Assembly: GCA_022823165.1 (NCBI GenBank)
Contig: JAJDXR010000066.1
Span: 1-52,162 of the forward strand
Length of the DNA stretch: 52,162 bases
Source of the DNA: Anaerolineae bacterium
GTDB taxonomy: Bacteria > Chloroflexota > Anaerolineae > Aggregatilineales > Phototrophicaceae
Direction of reading: 5' to 3'
This document shows, piece by piece, positions 8,317-16,926 of this stretch. How positions within the stretch are numbered: position 1 is the first letter of the stretch; each line of letters begins with the position of its first letter. The notes under the pieces were generated by a model. It had not been told where the DNA came from, did not search any database, and worked only from the letters and a program-made list of their open reading frames with translations. The position numbers were made by a program, and so were the translations under genes.

Positions 8317-10260
8317 ATGTGCGGAATCTGCGGCGTCATACATTTCGACGGGGCGCCGGTCACTCGGCAGCAGCTGCAAATGATGAACGACCGGCTGCGC
8401 CATCGCGGACCCGATGGCGAGGGCTACCTGGTCGACGGCGGCGTCGGCCTGGCTATGCGCCGCCTCAAAATCATCGACATCGCCGGCAGCGATCAGCCGC
8501 TCAGCAACGAAGACGGCTCGGTGGCGCTGATCTTCAACGGCGAAATCTACAATTTCCAGGAGCTGCGCCGGCGGCTCGATCAGCGCGGGCATCGCTTCCG
8601 CAGCGCGGGCGATGGCGAGACCATCGCGCATCTTTACGAAGATTATGGCGCCGACGCCCTGAAGCATTTGCGCGGCATGTTTGCGCTGGCGCTCTGGGAC
8701 AAGCGCCGGGGCCGGCTGCTGCTGGCCCGCGACCGCTTCGGGCAGAAGCCACTCTACACTTATCGGGACAGCCGGGTATTTGTCTTCGCCAGCGAAATCA
8801 AGGCGCTGCTGGCGCACCCGGGCGTTCCGCGCGCCTCCCGCTTTGGGACCGATGACGTCCGCGCCTTGGCGGATTACCTGAGCTTCGGCTATGTACCGGC
8901 GCCCGAGACGGCCTTCCAGGACATAAGCATGCTGGAGCCGGCGACCTGGCTCGAGATCGACCTGGATGGAGCGGTTGATTCAGGGCGCTACTGGGAGTTG
9001 CCCGCGCTGGCGCCGCCCGATCCCAAGGCGCAGACGGCCAGCTACACGGGCGAGTTGCGCGCAATGTTGGAAGAAGCGGTCAAGCTGCGGCTGGTCAGCG
9101 ATGTGCCGTTGGGCGCCTTCTTAAGCGGCGGACTCGACAGCAGCTTGATCGCCGCTCTGATGGTCAAACACAGCAACGCGGCGGTGGCGACCTTCAGCAT
9201 CGGCTTCGAGGGCGATGACAGTTTCGACGAGACGCCCTACGCCCGGCGGGTGGCGCGCCATCTGGGCACGGAGCACCGGGCCTTCCGCGTCAAAGCCGAT
9301 GCGCTGGAATTGCTGCCCGAGCTGGTGTGGCATCACGACCAACCCTTCGCCGACAGCAGCGCCATACCGACTTATCTCGTGAGCCGACTCACGCGCGAGC
9401 AGGTGACCGTGGCGCTGACCGGCGACGGCGGCGACGAGTTATTCGCCGGCTACGAACGCTTCTACGCCGCCGAGCTGATGCGCAGGCTGGGCTTTGTGCC
9501 GGCGCCAATCTTGCGCGGGGCGGCTGGTCTGCTGAGTTTGCTGCCCGAAGGCGTCGGTTATTACGATCCGGTCAAGCGAGCGCGGCGTTTTGCGCGGGCG
9601 GCCAGCCTGCCGCTGGAGCGCGCTTACTTCGACCTGGCGCGCGTCTTTGATGCCGACTTGCTGGCGCAGATAACGGCCTCAGACAATTCTACGCCCCTCG
9701 GCTCCCCCGTAGCAACGGGAAGAAGGGCGTCGCGGCAGCCGAGCCAACACCCTGACCCGCTGGGATTGGGAAGGTATGTGGACAGGCGGCCGGCGCACGG
9801 TGTGGCGAGGCTGGTCGAGGCTACTATGCGTTCTTACCTGCCCGATGACTTGCTCATCAAAGCCGACCGCTGTTCCATGCAGGCTTCGCTGGAAGCGCGC
9901 GCGCCCTTCCTCGATCATGAGTTGGCGGAATACGCCGCGACCATCCCCTTCAATCTCAAGCTCAAAGGCGCGACCAGCAAGCATATCCTCAAGGAGGCGG
10001 CGCGGGGCCTGCTGCCGGACGATATCATTGAACGCAAGAAACACGGATTTGGCTTGCCGCTGGGCGCCTGGCTGCGCAGCGATATCGCGCCGGCGCGCGA
10101 GCTCCTGCTCAGCCGACGAGCGCGTCAGCGGGGCCTGCTGCGGATGTCAGTCGTCGAGCGGCTGATCAGCGAGCACGCATCCGGCCGCCGCGATCACAGC
10201 CGGCAACTCTGGGCGCTGCTGACGCTGGAGGAATGGCACCGGCAGTTTGTGGATGGATAA
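8317..10260 (+). CDS. asnB: Asparagine synthase (glutamine-hydrolysing)
   Basis: Encodes 647 residues. It starts MCGICGV, exposing Cys2, the class II glutaminase nucleophile, after Met removal. The glutaminase domain carries RHRGPDGEG and LIFNGEIYNFQELR; the synthetase domain carries the PP-loop LSGGLDSSLIAALM and ALTGDGGDELFAGYERF, then SYLPDDLLIKADRCSMQASLEARAPFLDHEL. It makes asparagine from aspartate, ATP and glutamine. Similar proteins also act in exopolysaccharide or peptide modification clusters. A Pro/Arg/Ser-rich stretch (about residues 456-500, DNA 9685-9815) does not look like the usual sequence between these blocks and may be an in-frame insertion. Confidence 0.93.
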   Translation: MCGICGVIHFDGAPVTRQQLQMMNDRLRHRGPDGEGYLVDGGVGLAMRRLKIIDIAGSDQPLSNEDGSVALIFNGEIYNFQELRRRLDQRGHRFRSAGDGETIAHLYEDYGADALKHLRGMFALALWDKRRGRLLLARDRFGQKPLYTYRDSRVFVFASEIKALLAHPGVPRASRFGTDDVRALADYLSFGYVPAPETAFQDISMLEPATWLEIDLDGAVDSGRYWELPALAPPDPKAQTASYTGELRAMLEEAVKLRLVSDVPLGAFLSGGLDSSLIAALMVKHSNAAVATFSIGFEGDDSFDETPYARRVARHLGTEHRAFRVKADALELLPELVWHHDQPFADSSAIPTYLVSRLTREQVTVALTGDGGDELFAGYERFYAAELMRRLGFVPAPILRGAAGLLSLLPEGVGYYDPVKRARRFARAASLPLERAYFDLARVFDADLLAQITASDNSTPLGSPVATGRRASRQPSQHPDPLGLGRYVDRRPAHGVARLVEATMRSYLPDDLLIKADRCSMQASLEARAPFLDHELAEYAATIPFNLKLKGATSKHILKEAARGLLPDDIIERKKHGFGLPLGAWLRSDIAPARELLLSRRARQRGLLRMSVVERLISEHASGRRDHSRQLWALLTLEEWHRQFVDG

Positions 10261-10290
10261 CTGATTTGCATCACACGCGGATAGGAGCCA

Positions 10291-11208
10291 CTAAAGCGCA
10301 ACCGATCGCAGGCCCCGCCGCGCTTCAGCTAGCCGGCGCGCCCATTCGGCCTCGCGATCCGCCGGAATCGAGGCGCAGCCGACGTACTCCAGCGTAAAGG
10401 AAGCCGCCGCCGCGCCGTAGCAGCCGGCTGTTGCTACATCGCCGGTTTGGCGCCAGCCGACCAGGAAGCCGCCGCAGTAGGCATTGCCGGCGCCGGTCTG
10501 GTCGATCGGCTCGGCGACTTCGACAGCTGGGATGTAGTGGGCTTCTTCCGCGCCGCGCCGCGCCACCAGCGAGCCGCGCTCGCCCATGCGCAGGGCCGCC
10601 ACTTTGACGCCATCCGCCAGCAGCCGCCGCATCAGCTCGACTTCGTCCGCGATGCCGTACATGGTTTGCGCTTCGTGCAAATTGGGCGAGACGATATCGG
10701 CGTGAGGAATGCCGCCTAGGAAGGCGTCGTGATCGGCGCTGAGCATGAAGACGCGCACGGGCTCCCAGAGCAGGGTGGCGCTGGGAAAGCGCGCGCGCCA
10801 GGCGGCGACATGCGCCGGGCCGCGCAGCAGGGTGAAGCCGCGAGCATCGGCGAAGGGAATGCCGGGGTCATCGGCATCGGGCCCGTACATAAAAGGCTCG
10901 ACGACCTCGACGCGGAAGATCTCGTTGCGTACGCCGTTCCACTCAAAGATCTGCCAGCCGCGCAGCTGCGGGTGCTCGACCCAGACCAGCCCGCTGATAT
11001 CGAAATCGCGCGCGAGCCGGACGCGGATTTCCTCCGGCAAGCCCGACCCGACTAAGCCGACCAGCGCCGCATGCTCGCCGGCCAGCGCCATGCCGTAAGC
11101 CGCGTGCGTGCCGCCGCCGCCCAACACGCCCATGCTGGCGCGCCCATCGGGATAGACGATGTCGTCGATGATGATGCTGCCGACGGCTATGAAGTCGCTA
11201 CGGGACAT
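10291..11208 (-). CDS. PfkB-family carbohydrate kinase-like protein, MAK32-type
   Basis: Encodes 305 residues with a ribokinase/PfkB fold: AVGSIIIDDIVYPDG at the start, GVLGGGGTHAAYGMALAGEHAALVGLVGSG, VSPNLHEAQTMYG and the C-terminal signature IDQTGAGNAYCGGFLVGW. In active PfkB kinases this signature reads DTxGAGDxF, with the last Asp as catalytic base; here it is Asn. The same GAGN substitution is characteristic of the MAK32 subgroup, whose reaction is poorly known. Kinase activity is therefore uncertain. It is convergent with asnB, 30 bp apart. Confidence 0.8.
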   Translation of the reverse strand: MSRSDFIAVGSIIIDDIVYPDGRASMGVLGGGGTHAAYGMALAGEHAALVGLVGSGLPEEIRVRLARDFDISGLVWVEHPQLRGWQIFEWNGVRNEIFRVEVVEPFMYGPDADDPGIPFADARGFTLLRGPAHVAAWRARFPSATLLWEPVRVFMLSADHDAFLGGIPHADIVSPNLHEAQTMYGIADEVELMRRLLADGVKVAALRMGERGSLVARRGAEEAHYIPAVEVAEPIDQTGAGNAYCGGFLVGWRQTGDVATAGCYGAAAASFTLEYVGCASIPADREAEWARRLAEARRGLRSVAL

Positions 11209-11360
11209 AATTCACCATTGAGGCGCAACGGATACAGAGACATATTACTATAGCCAGTCGCTATGCTCAGGGCAAACGACAAGGGAGTGATGAATAGGCG
11301 GTTATGATAGACTGCGCCGAGCAAACAAGAAAACTCAGTAGATGCAAGTAAGTCGTGCAA

Positions 11361-11515
11361 ATTTCACAGCATCGGGTCAGCCAAGGCTGACCCCTACAGG
11401 GTTCAAAATAAAGTCGAAAGTTGTAGGGGCGAGCCTTGGCTCGCCCGCACAAACACGAAAATTCGCTATTTTGTGATGATGTACCTATATTCTCATTACT
11501 TACTCGCACTTACTT
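11361..11515. repeat. ~155-bp dispersed repeat, inverted copy of 1840-1994
   Basis: The gene-free gap 11209-11816 (608 bp) holds this block. It includes palindromes GGGTCAGCC/GGCTGACCC at 11374-11393 and GGGCGAGCC/GGCTCGCCC at 11427-11446. Identity to 1840-1994 continues beyond the palindromes on both sides, including the stretch ACAAAATAGCGAATTTTCGT. Confidence 0.85.
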
Positions 11516-11608
11516 CTGTGCCCTCTGTGGTGAAAAACCTGCGACCTGTTCGCTTGAGAGTTGTATCGGCAATGTTCACCACTCCCAACACAGTATCGGA
11601 CAAGCCTT

Positions 11609-11701
11609 GCAGGGGCGATTGACGGTCAGTGACTGCGCGACCCTGTGAATCGCCCATCGCCGTAATCGAGAATATTCAGGCGACCCGCAGCGTCGCCCTT
11701 G
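11609..11701. repeat. Family B element, copy 3 (inverted relative to copy 1)
   Basis: Contains AGGGGCGATTGACGGTCAGTGACTG, GAATCGCCC and GGCGACCCGCAGCGTCGCCC. Lies in the promoter-side gap before gnd. The reverse complement aligns along its length with 329-423. Confidence 0.7.
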
Positions 11702-11816
11702 CGGCCTTCGAGACGCGCCGGCGCCAGTACCAGGCCGGGCGCTAGCTGCAGCCTGTCAAAGCAAGTTTGCGCTGTTACAATGGGCGCTTGCGAGACAAGG
11801 CGGAAGGCGAAGCGGC

Positions 11817-13271
11817 ATGGAAAATCCAGCGGATATCGGGCTGATCGGCTTGGCGGTTATGGGCCAGAATCTGGCGCTGAATATCAGCGATCACGGCTAC
11901 CGCGTGGCTGTATTTAATCGCACCACATCCAAAGTGACGCGCTTCATCGAAAACGAAGCGGCGGGGACGGACATCATCGGGGCGCTCTCGGTTGAGGAGT
12001 TCGTCGCCAGCATCCGGCGGCCGCGCAAGATCATTCTGATGATTCAGGCGGGCGTGGCGGTGGATAAGTCGATCTCGCAATTGGCGCCGCTGCTGGATGC
12101 GGGCGATATCATCATCGACGGCGGCAATTCCAATTTCAACGATTCGATTCGCCGTACGCGGGAGGTCGAGGCGCAGGGCTTGTACTTCATCGGCGCGGGC
12201 ATCAGCGGCGGCGAAGAAGGCGCGCGTTATGGCCCGTCGATCATGCCGGGCGGTTCAGCGGCGGCCTGGGGGTCGGTCAAGCCGATCTTGCAGGCGGTGG
12301 CGGCCAAAGTTCCGGACGGCGCGCCCTGCTGTGATTGGGTTGGCGAGGACGGCGCGGGCCATTTCGTCAAGATGGTGCACAACGGCATCGAATACGGCGA
12401 TATGCAGCTGATATGCGAAGCCTATCACCTGATGTCAGCCCTGCTGGGCATGGACGAGCGGGAAATCAGCGCGGTCTTTTCGGAGTGGAATGCCGGCGTC
12501 CTGGAGTCTTTCCTGATTGAAATCACGGGCGACATCCTAGCTTATGCGGATGAGGACGGGCAGTCGCTGCTGCGCAAGATCCTGGATGTCGCCAGCCAGA
12601 AAGGCACGGGCAAATGGACGGCAATCACGGCGTTGGAAGAAGGTACGCCGCTGACGCTGATCGGCGAGGCTGTGTTCGCGCGCTTTTTGTCAGCTATCAA
12701 AGACCAGCGCGTGGCGGCGTCACGGGTGCTTCCGGGGCCGCAGGTTGAGTTCCAGGGCGAGCGCGCGGCTTTCATTCACGATTTGGAGCAGGCGGTCTAC
12801 GCGGCCAAGATCATCAGCTATACACAGGGTTATATGCTGATGCAAGACGCGGCGCGCAGTTACAACTGGAACCTGAATTACGGCGGCGTGGCGCTGATGT
12901 GGCGCGAAGGCTGCATCATCCGCTCGGCTTTCCTGGGCAAAATTCAAGAGGCATACGCTGAGGAGCCGGCGCTGGCGAACTTGCTGCTGAACGATTATTT
13001 CCGCGCGGCGGTGATTGAGGCGCAGGCGTCTTGGCGGACGACAGTGGCGGCGGGCGTCAAGCACGGCATTCCGCTGCCGATTATGAGCGGGGCGCTGGCC
13101 TTCTATGACGGCTACCGCTCGGCGCGGCTGCCGGCGAATTTGCTGCAGGCTCAGCGGGATTATTTTGGCGCGCATACTTATGAGCGGGTGGATCGCCCGC
13201 GCGGGGAGTATTTTCACACCAACTGGACGGGCACTGGCGGGGATGTGACGGCTGGAAGTTATGATGCCTAA
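11817..13271 (+). CDS. gnd: 6-phosphogluconate dehydrogenase, decarboxylating
   Basis: Encodes 484 residues, the length of dimeric long-chain Gnd. The N-terminal Rossmann motif is GLIGLAVMGQNLALNISDHGY, with NRTTSK typical of NADP preference. IIDGGNSNFNDS and GISGGEEGARYGPSIMPGG follow, then the catalytic HFVKMVHNGIEYGDMQLICEAYHLM and the C-terminal HTYERVDRPRGEYFHTNWTG. It oxidises 6-phosphogluconate to ribulose 5-phosphate, CO2 and NADPH in the oxidative pentose phosphate pathway. The gene is monocistronic by spacing, with a 600-bp repeat-rich gap upstream. Confidence 0.96.
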   Translation: MENPADIGLIGLAVMGQNLALNISDHGYRVAVFNRTTSKVTRFIENEAAGTDIIGALSVEEFVASIRRPRKIILMIQAGVAVDKSISQLAPLLDAGDIIIDGGNSNFNDSIRRTREVEAQGLYFIGAGISGGEEGARYGPSIMPGGSAAAWGSVKPILQAVAAKVPDGAPCCDWVGEDGAGHFVKMVHNGIEYGDMQLICEAYHLMSALLGMDEREISAVFSEWNAGVLESFLIEITGDILAYADEDGQSLLRKILDVASQKGTGKWTAITALEEGTPLTLIGEAVFARFLSAIKDQRVAASRVLPGPQVEFQGERAAFIHDLEQAVYAAKIISYTQGYMLMQDAARSYNWNLNYGGVALMWREGCIIRSAFLGKIQEAYAEEPALANLLLNDYFRAAVIEAQASWRTTVAAGVKHGIPLPIMSGALAFYDGYRSARLPANLLQAQRDYFGAHTYERVDRPRGEYFHTNWTGTGGDVTAGSYDA

Positions 13272-13336
13272 TTCGCGTTTGTATCACAATTTGGCTAAAC
13301 TGACAGGATGTTCATATCGCTAATGAGAGAGGGAAA

Positions 13337-14713
13337 GTGGCCAATCAAGTAATTCCCAATCGGCTGTACTTCGGTGATTGTCTCGAAATCATGGCGGAGT
13401 ACATCCCCGATGAATCCGTCGATCTGATATACCTTGACCCGCCTTTCAATTCCAAACGCATATACAACGCATTTATAGGCGGGGCGCAATGGGTGGCATT
13501 TGACGATACTTGGCGCTGGTACGAAGCGATTGAGGACTTTCACGCCGTCGCTGCCGATGTTTCGCTGGCGCCGACTATGGAGGGCTTGAGGCGGATCCTG
13601 CGTGAAGGCGCGGAGTTGGCCTACCTATCGTATATGGCGAATCGGCTGCGGGAATGCCGCCGCGTACTCAAACAAACGGGCAGTATTTTTTTGCACTGCG
13701 ATCCAACGATGAGTCATTATCTGAAAGTCATAATGGACGGGATTTTCGGAAAAAAGAACTTTAGAAATGAAGTGATCTGGCATTACAGAAAATGGTCTAC
13801 AGGAAAGTACACATTCCAGCGCAATCACGATGTAATATTCTTTTATTCGCGCTCAGAGTCACTAAAACGGACATTCAATCAGTTATACATGCCCCGAGCC
13901 GCATCTACATCAAAGCGATTTGGGACGAAGCGTATTATTTCTGGATACGATGAAGCTGGTCAGCGACTGCCGTCTCAGGTCGCGGAAGAAGATTCGCAAG
14001 GCGTTCGACTTGATGATGTTTGGGATATAGCGCGGGTTCCGCCAATCAAACAGCTATATCCGACCGAAAAGCCCTTGGCGCTGTTGGAACGCATCATCAA
14101 AGCATCGAGCAAACCAAATGATGTCGTATTCGATCCGTTCTGCGGTTGCGGGACAACGATTCACGGGGCGCAAAATCTCGGACGGCGGTGGATTGGAATT
14201 GATGTTTGTGTCCAAGCTTGCAAAGTTATGCAGAAGCGAATCGAAGGCCATTTCGACAGCTTGTGGGACGAGATCGAGTTCATTGGAATGCCCAAGACGA
14301 TTGAAGACGCCAAAGTGCTTGCGGAATACGATCCCTTCAAATTTGAACGCTGGGCGGCGTCGCTTGTGCCGGGCATGGAAGCGAACAAACGCCAGCGCGG
14401 CGATAAAGGCATAGACGGGCGCGGACGGCTACCCATCCGAAAAGGGCAATTTATCGACGTTGTCTCCCAAGTAAAAGCAGGAAATTCGAATCCGAGTCAT
14501 GTGCAGGCATTCAACGAAGCGCGGCGGCAAGCGGGAGCTGAATTGGGAGTGTTTACTTGCTTTGCAGACAAAGTTACTACTGGAATGAAGAACGCAGCAG
14601 TTAACGCAGGCAAGTACCTCGATAAATGGCCTGCCATTCAAATTTATACAGTGGAAGATTACTTTGCCGGCAAGCTGCCGGACCTACCGATGGCATCTAT
14701 TACATTGCCGTAG
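13337..14713 (+). CDS. DNA methyltransferase (beta class) fused to an Mrr-like nuclease domain
   Basis: Encodes 458 residues from a GTG start preceded by GAGAGAGGGAAA. Residues 1-300 are an amino-methyltransferase: motif IV is LDPPF (34-37), and the SAM-binding motif I FDPFCGCGTT lies at 265-274, the order of the beta class (N6-adenine or N4-cytosine). Residues ~333-445 look like a restriction-endonuclease fold of Mrr type: KFERWAASLVPG, then GDKGIDG (Asp360) and DVVSQVKAG (Gln378, Lys380), matching the D…(Q/E)xK arrangement. A single chain with both activities would be a stand-alone restriction-modification-type protein. No specificity subunit or separate nuclease gene is adjacent. GC content is lower than neighbours, hinting at transfer. 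Confidence 0.83.
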   Translation: MANQVIPNRLYFGDCLEIMAEYIPDESVDLIYLDPPFNSKRIYNAFIGGAQWVAFDDTWRWYEAIEDFHAVAADVSLAPTMEGLRRILREGAELAYLSYMANRLRECRRVLKQTGSIFLHCDPTMSHYLKVIMDGIFGKKNFRNEVIWHYRKWSTGKYTFQRNHDVIFFYSRSESLKRTFNQLYMPRAASTSKRFGTKRIISGYDEAGQRLPSQVAEEDSQGVRLDDVWDIARVPPIKQLYPTEKPLALLERIIKASSKPNDVVFDPFCGCGTTIHGAQNLGRRWIGIDVCVQACKVMQKRIEGHFDSLWDEIEFIGMPKTIEDAKVLAEYDPFKFERWAASLVPGMEANKRQRGDKGIDGRGRLPIRKGQFIDVVSQVKAGNSNPSHVQAFNEARRQAGAELGVFTCFADKVTTGMKNAAVNAGKYLDKWPAIQIYTVEDYFAGKLPDLPMASITLP

Positions 14714-14725
14714 TTTGAAACATAG

Positions 14726-15724
14726 TCAAGGCAACTTGGGTACGAACTGGTAACCCGGCTCGCGCCGCTGACGCCGCAGGATGGGGATGATCTGCGCCCA
14801 GGTTCCGCTGACGCCGCGCGGACAATGCGGCAGGTCAGCCTTAATCAGTTGGTGCAATTCAGGCAGATTGTAAAAGGGCACGGCGGCGTACATGTGGTGC
14901 TCGATGTGGTAGTTCATCTGCCAGTAGAGGAAGCTCAGCAGCGGATTCAGCAGGATGGTGCGGGTATTGATGCGGTAATCGCTGACTTCGTCAGAGAGGC
15001 CGATGTGCTGGGCTTCGTTGAGCAAGTATTGGAAGCCGCCGCCGTAGAAAGGCGCCAGCGTCAGCAGCAGGGGCAGCATCCACCAGCCCTGAATCAGCGA
15101 TACAACTAGGATCAGCAGGTGCCCGGCCAACAGTACGCGCGCCCAGCGGAAGAGCGCCCGCCGCCCGGCTGCGTGTTCCGGCGGGAACAGCGCCTGCTCC
15201 CACTCGCTCTCAATGACGCCGAAGCAGAGTTGGATGACGTTTTTCAGGCGCAGGTAAAAGCCGCGCGGATTGATGAAGGCGAAAGCCAGATAAGAGCGCA
15301 GCGTCAGCTCAACTGGCAAGACCACTTCCAGGTCATCGGGCGGGTGCAGGGTGTAGCGGTGATGCGCCTGATGGCTGGCCCAGAAGGATACCGGACTGTA
15401 CCAGCCCAGGAAAGCATAGATATCGCGGAAGAGCAGATTGAGCGCGTTGGTCTTGAAGACAGATTTGTGGCAGAGTTCGTGAAAGCCGTTGACCAGGAAG
15501 GCGTAGAGCGCGCCGTGCAGAAAGATTAGCGCCAGCGCGACCAGCCAGTGCGCGCGGTCGGCGGCGACCCAGGCGCTGCCGCCGCTGCCCAGAAGCAGCG
15601 CCAGCAAGCCCAGGGTCTGCGCCAGGCCGCGGGAGTCGCTGCGTTGGTTGAGCCGCGCCAGGTCGGCAGCCGCGACTGGCGAGCGATACCACTTGATGCG
15701 CCGTTTGACGGGCTCTTGGGTCAT
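14726..15724 (-). CDS. Fatty acid desaturase, membrane di-iron type
   Basis: Encodes 332 residues. The three His clusters of membrane desaturases are present: HELCH, HQAHH and HIEHH (in NYHIEHHMYAAVPFYNLPELHQLI). Hydrophobic segments lie around LAQTLGLLALLLGSG, WLVALALIFLHGALYAFLV and LLLTLAPFYGGGF. The family introduces a double bond or hydroxyl into lipid acyl chains or carotenoids, using O2 at the membrane. ATG 15724 is chosen because GAGGAGG precedes it at 9 nt; a TTG 21 nt upstream is less likely. It follows the zinc dehydrogenase gene closely on the same strand. Confidence 0.9.
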   Translation of the reverse strand: MTQEPVKRRIKWYRSPVAAADLARLNQRSDSRGLAQTLGLLALLLGSGGSAWVAADRAHWLVALALIFLHGALYAFLVNGFHELCHKSVFKTNALNLLFRDIYAFLGWYSPVSFWASHQAHHRYTLHPPDDLEVVLPVELTLRSYLAFAFINPRGFYLRLKNVIQLCFGVIESEWEQALFPPEHAAGRRALFRWARVLLAGHLLILVVSLIQGWWMLPLLLTLAPFYGGGFQYLLNEAQHIGLSDEVSDYRINTRTILLNPLLSFLYWQMNYHIEHHMYAAVPFYNLPELHQLIKADLPHCPRGVSGTWAQIIPILRRQRREPGYQFVPKLP

Positions 15725-15751
15725 TGACTGCGCCCTCCTCTGCAATCGAAT

Positions 15752-16777
15752 TCAATCGAAGCTCAGCATGGCTTTGATCACGCCGGCTGCTGGATCGAGC
15801 CAGGTGGGGAAGTCGGGCAGGATGCTCTCGGGACTGGCGTAGTGCGTGATCCAGGGCGACAAGTCGATGTCGCCGGCGCGTAAGCTGTTGATGACCCAGC
15901 TGAAGTCCTCTGGCGTGGCGTTGCGGCTGGCCAGCAGGGTCATTTCATGCGAATGGAAGTGTGGATCGCTGAAGGTCAAGTCACCCGTAATATGCCCGAC
16001 CAGCACGAGCGAACCGCCATGCGCCACATAGTTGAAGGCGCCGCGCATGGACTTGGCGCTGCCGGTGCAGTCGAAAACCAGCGTCGGCAGCTCGCCGCCC
16101 AGTTGCGCTTTGACTTGCGCCAGGGCGTCGCCGCGCGCGTCAATCAGCCGGTTGACGCCCAGGGTGTTGGCGCAGAATTCGAGCCGCGCCTGATTGACTT
16201 CCATGACCATCACATCGGCGCCGGCAATTTTGGCGAATTGGGTGGTTGCCAAGCCGATGGGTCCCGCGCCAATGATCAGCGCGTTCTCGCCGGGGCTGAC
16301 GCGCGCGCGCTTGGCCGCGTGGGCGCCGATACAGAGCATCTCCACCAGGGCCAACTGCTCGACGGGAACGCCCTCCGCTTTGAGCAGTTTGTCGGCCGGC
16401 AGCGTGAATAACTCGCGCATGCCGCCGTCGATGTGCACACCCAGGACTTGCATGCGCGCGCAGCAATTGGATTTGCCGCGGCGGCAAGCGACGCAGTTGC
16501 CGCAATTCAAGTAGGGAATGACGCAGCAGGTATCGCCGACAGCATAATCCAGCTCGCCGGCGGCAGCGCCGATGTCGAGGACGTCGACCGCCAATTCGTG
16601 ACCCATAATGCGCGGGTAGCTGAAGAAGTTTTGCTGGCCGCCAAAAGCGTGCAGGTCGGTGCCGCAGATGCCCACGCGCCGGACCCGCACCAGCGCTTCG
16701 TTCGGGCCAGCGCTCGTTGGCGCGGCCTGCTCTTGCAGGCTTAGGGTCCCGGGTTGCTCCAGTACAATTGCTATCAC
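15752..16777 (-). CDS. Zinc-dependent alcohol/polyol dehydrogenase (MDR superfamily)
   Basis: Encodes 341 residues. Catalytic zinc ligands are in RVGICGTDLHAFGG and RIMGHELAVDVLDIG; the structural zinc loop is CGNCVACRRGKSNCC. The nucleotide-binding site is ALIIGAGPIGLATTQFAKIAGA. The pattern fits the threonine/sorbitol/L-galactonate dehydrogenase branch that oxidises secondary hydroxyls with NAD(P). Substrate unknown. The downstream desaturase starts 28 nt after the stop, so they may be one transcription unit, though their functions are not obviously linked. Confidence 0.88.
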   Translation of the reverse strand: MIAIVLEQPGTLSLQEQAAPTSAGPNEALVRVRRVGICGTDLHAFGGQQNFFSYPRIMGHELAVDVLDIGAAAGELDYAVGDTCCVIPYLNCGNCVACRRGKSNCCARMQVLGVHIDGGMRELFTLPADKLLKAEGVPVEQLALVEMLCIGAHAAKRARVSPGENALIIGAGPIGLATTQFAKIAGADVMVMEVNQARLEFCANTLGVNRLIDARGDALAQVKAQLGGELPTLVFDCTGSAKSMRGAFNYVAHGGSLVLVGHITGDLTFSDPHFHSHEMTLLASRNATPEDFSWVINSLRAGDIDLSPWITHYASPESILPDFPTWLDPAAGVIKAMLSFD

Positions 16778-16926
16778 GAAATCATCCCCTCTATGTCAAT
16801 GTTGCCGCCACCCTCGCCGCGATTCGCCGACGCCTGTTCGCGAGCAGGAATCGGAACTGCGCAGGCGTCCTTGGCGACCGACCCGCGCTGTATCCGTGAC
16901 CATAGTTTCGCGACAAACTTGCGCTG

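Noticed and set aside
8140..8817. A 225-codon minus-strand frame over the start of asnB.
   Set aside because: It is antisense to the glutaminase domain and has no family features.
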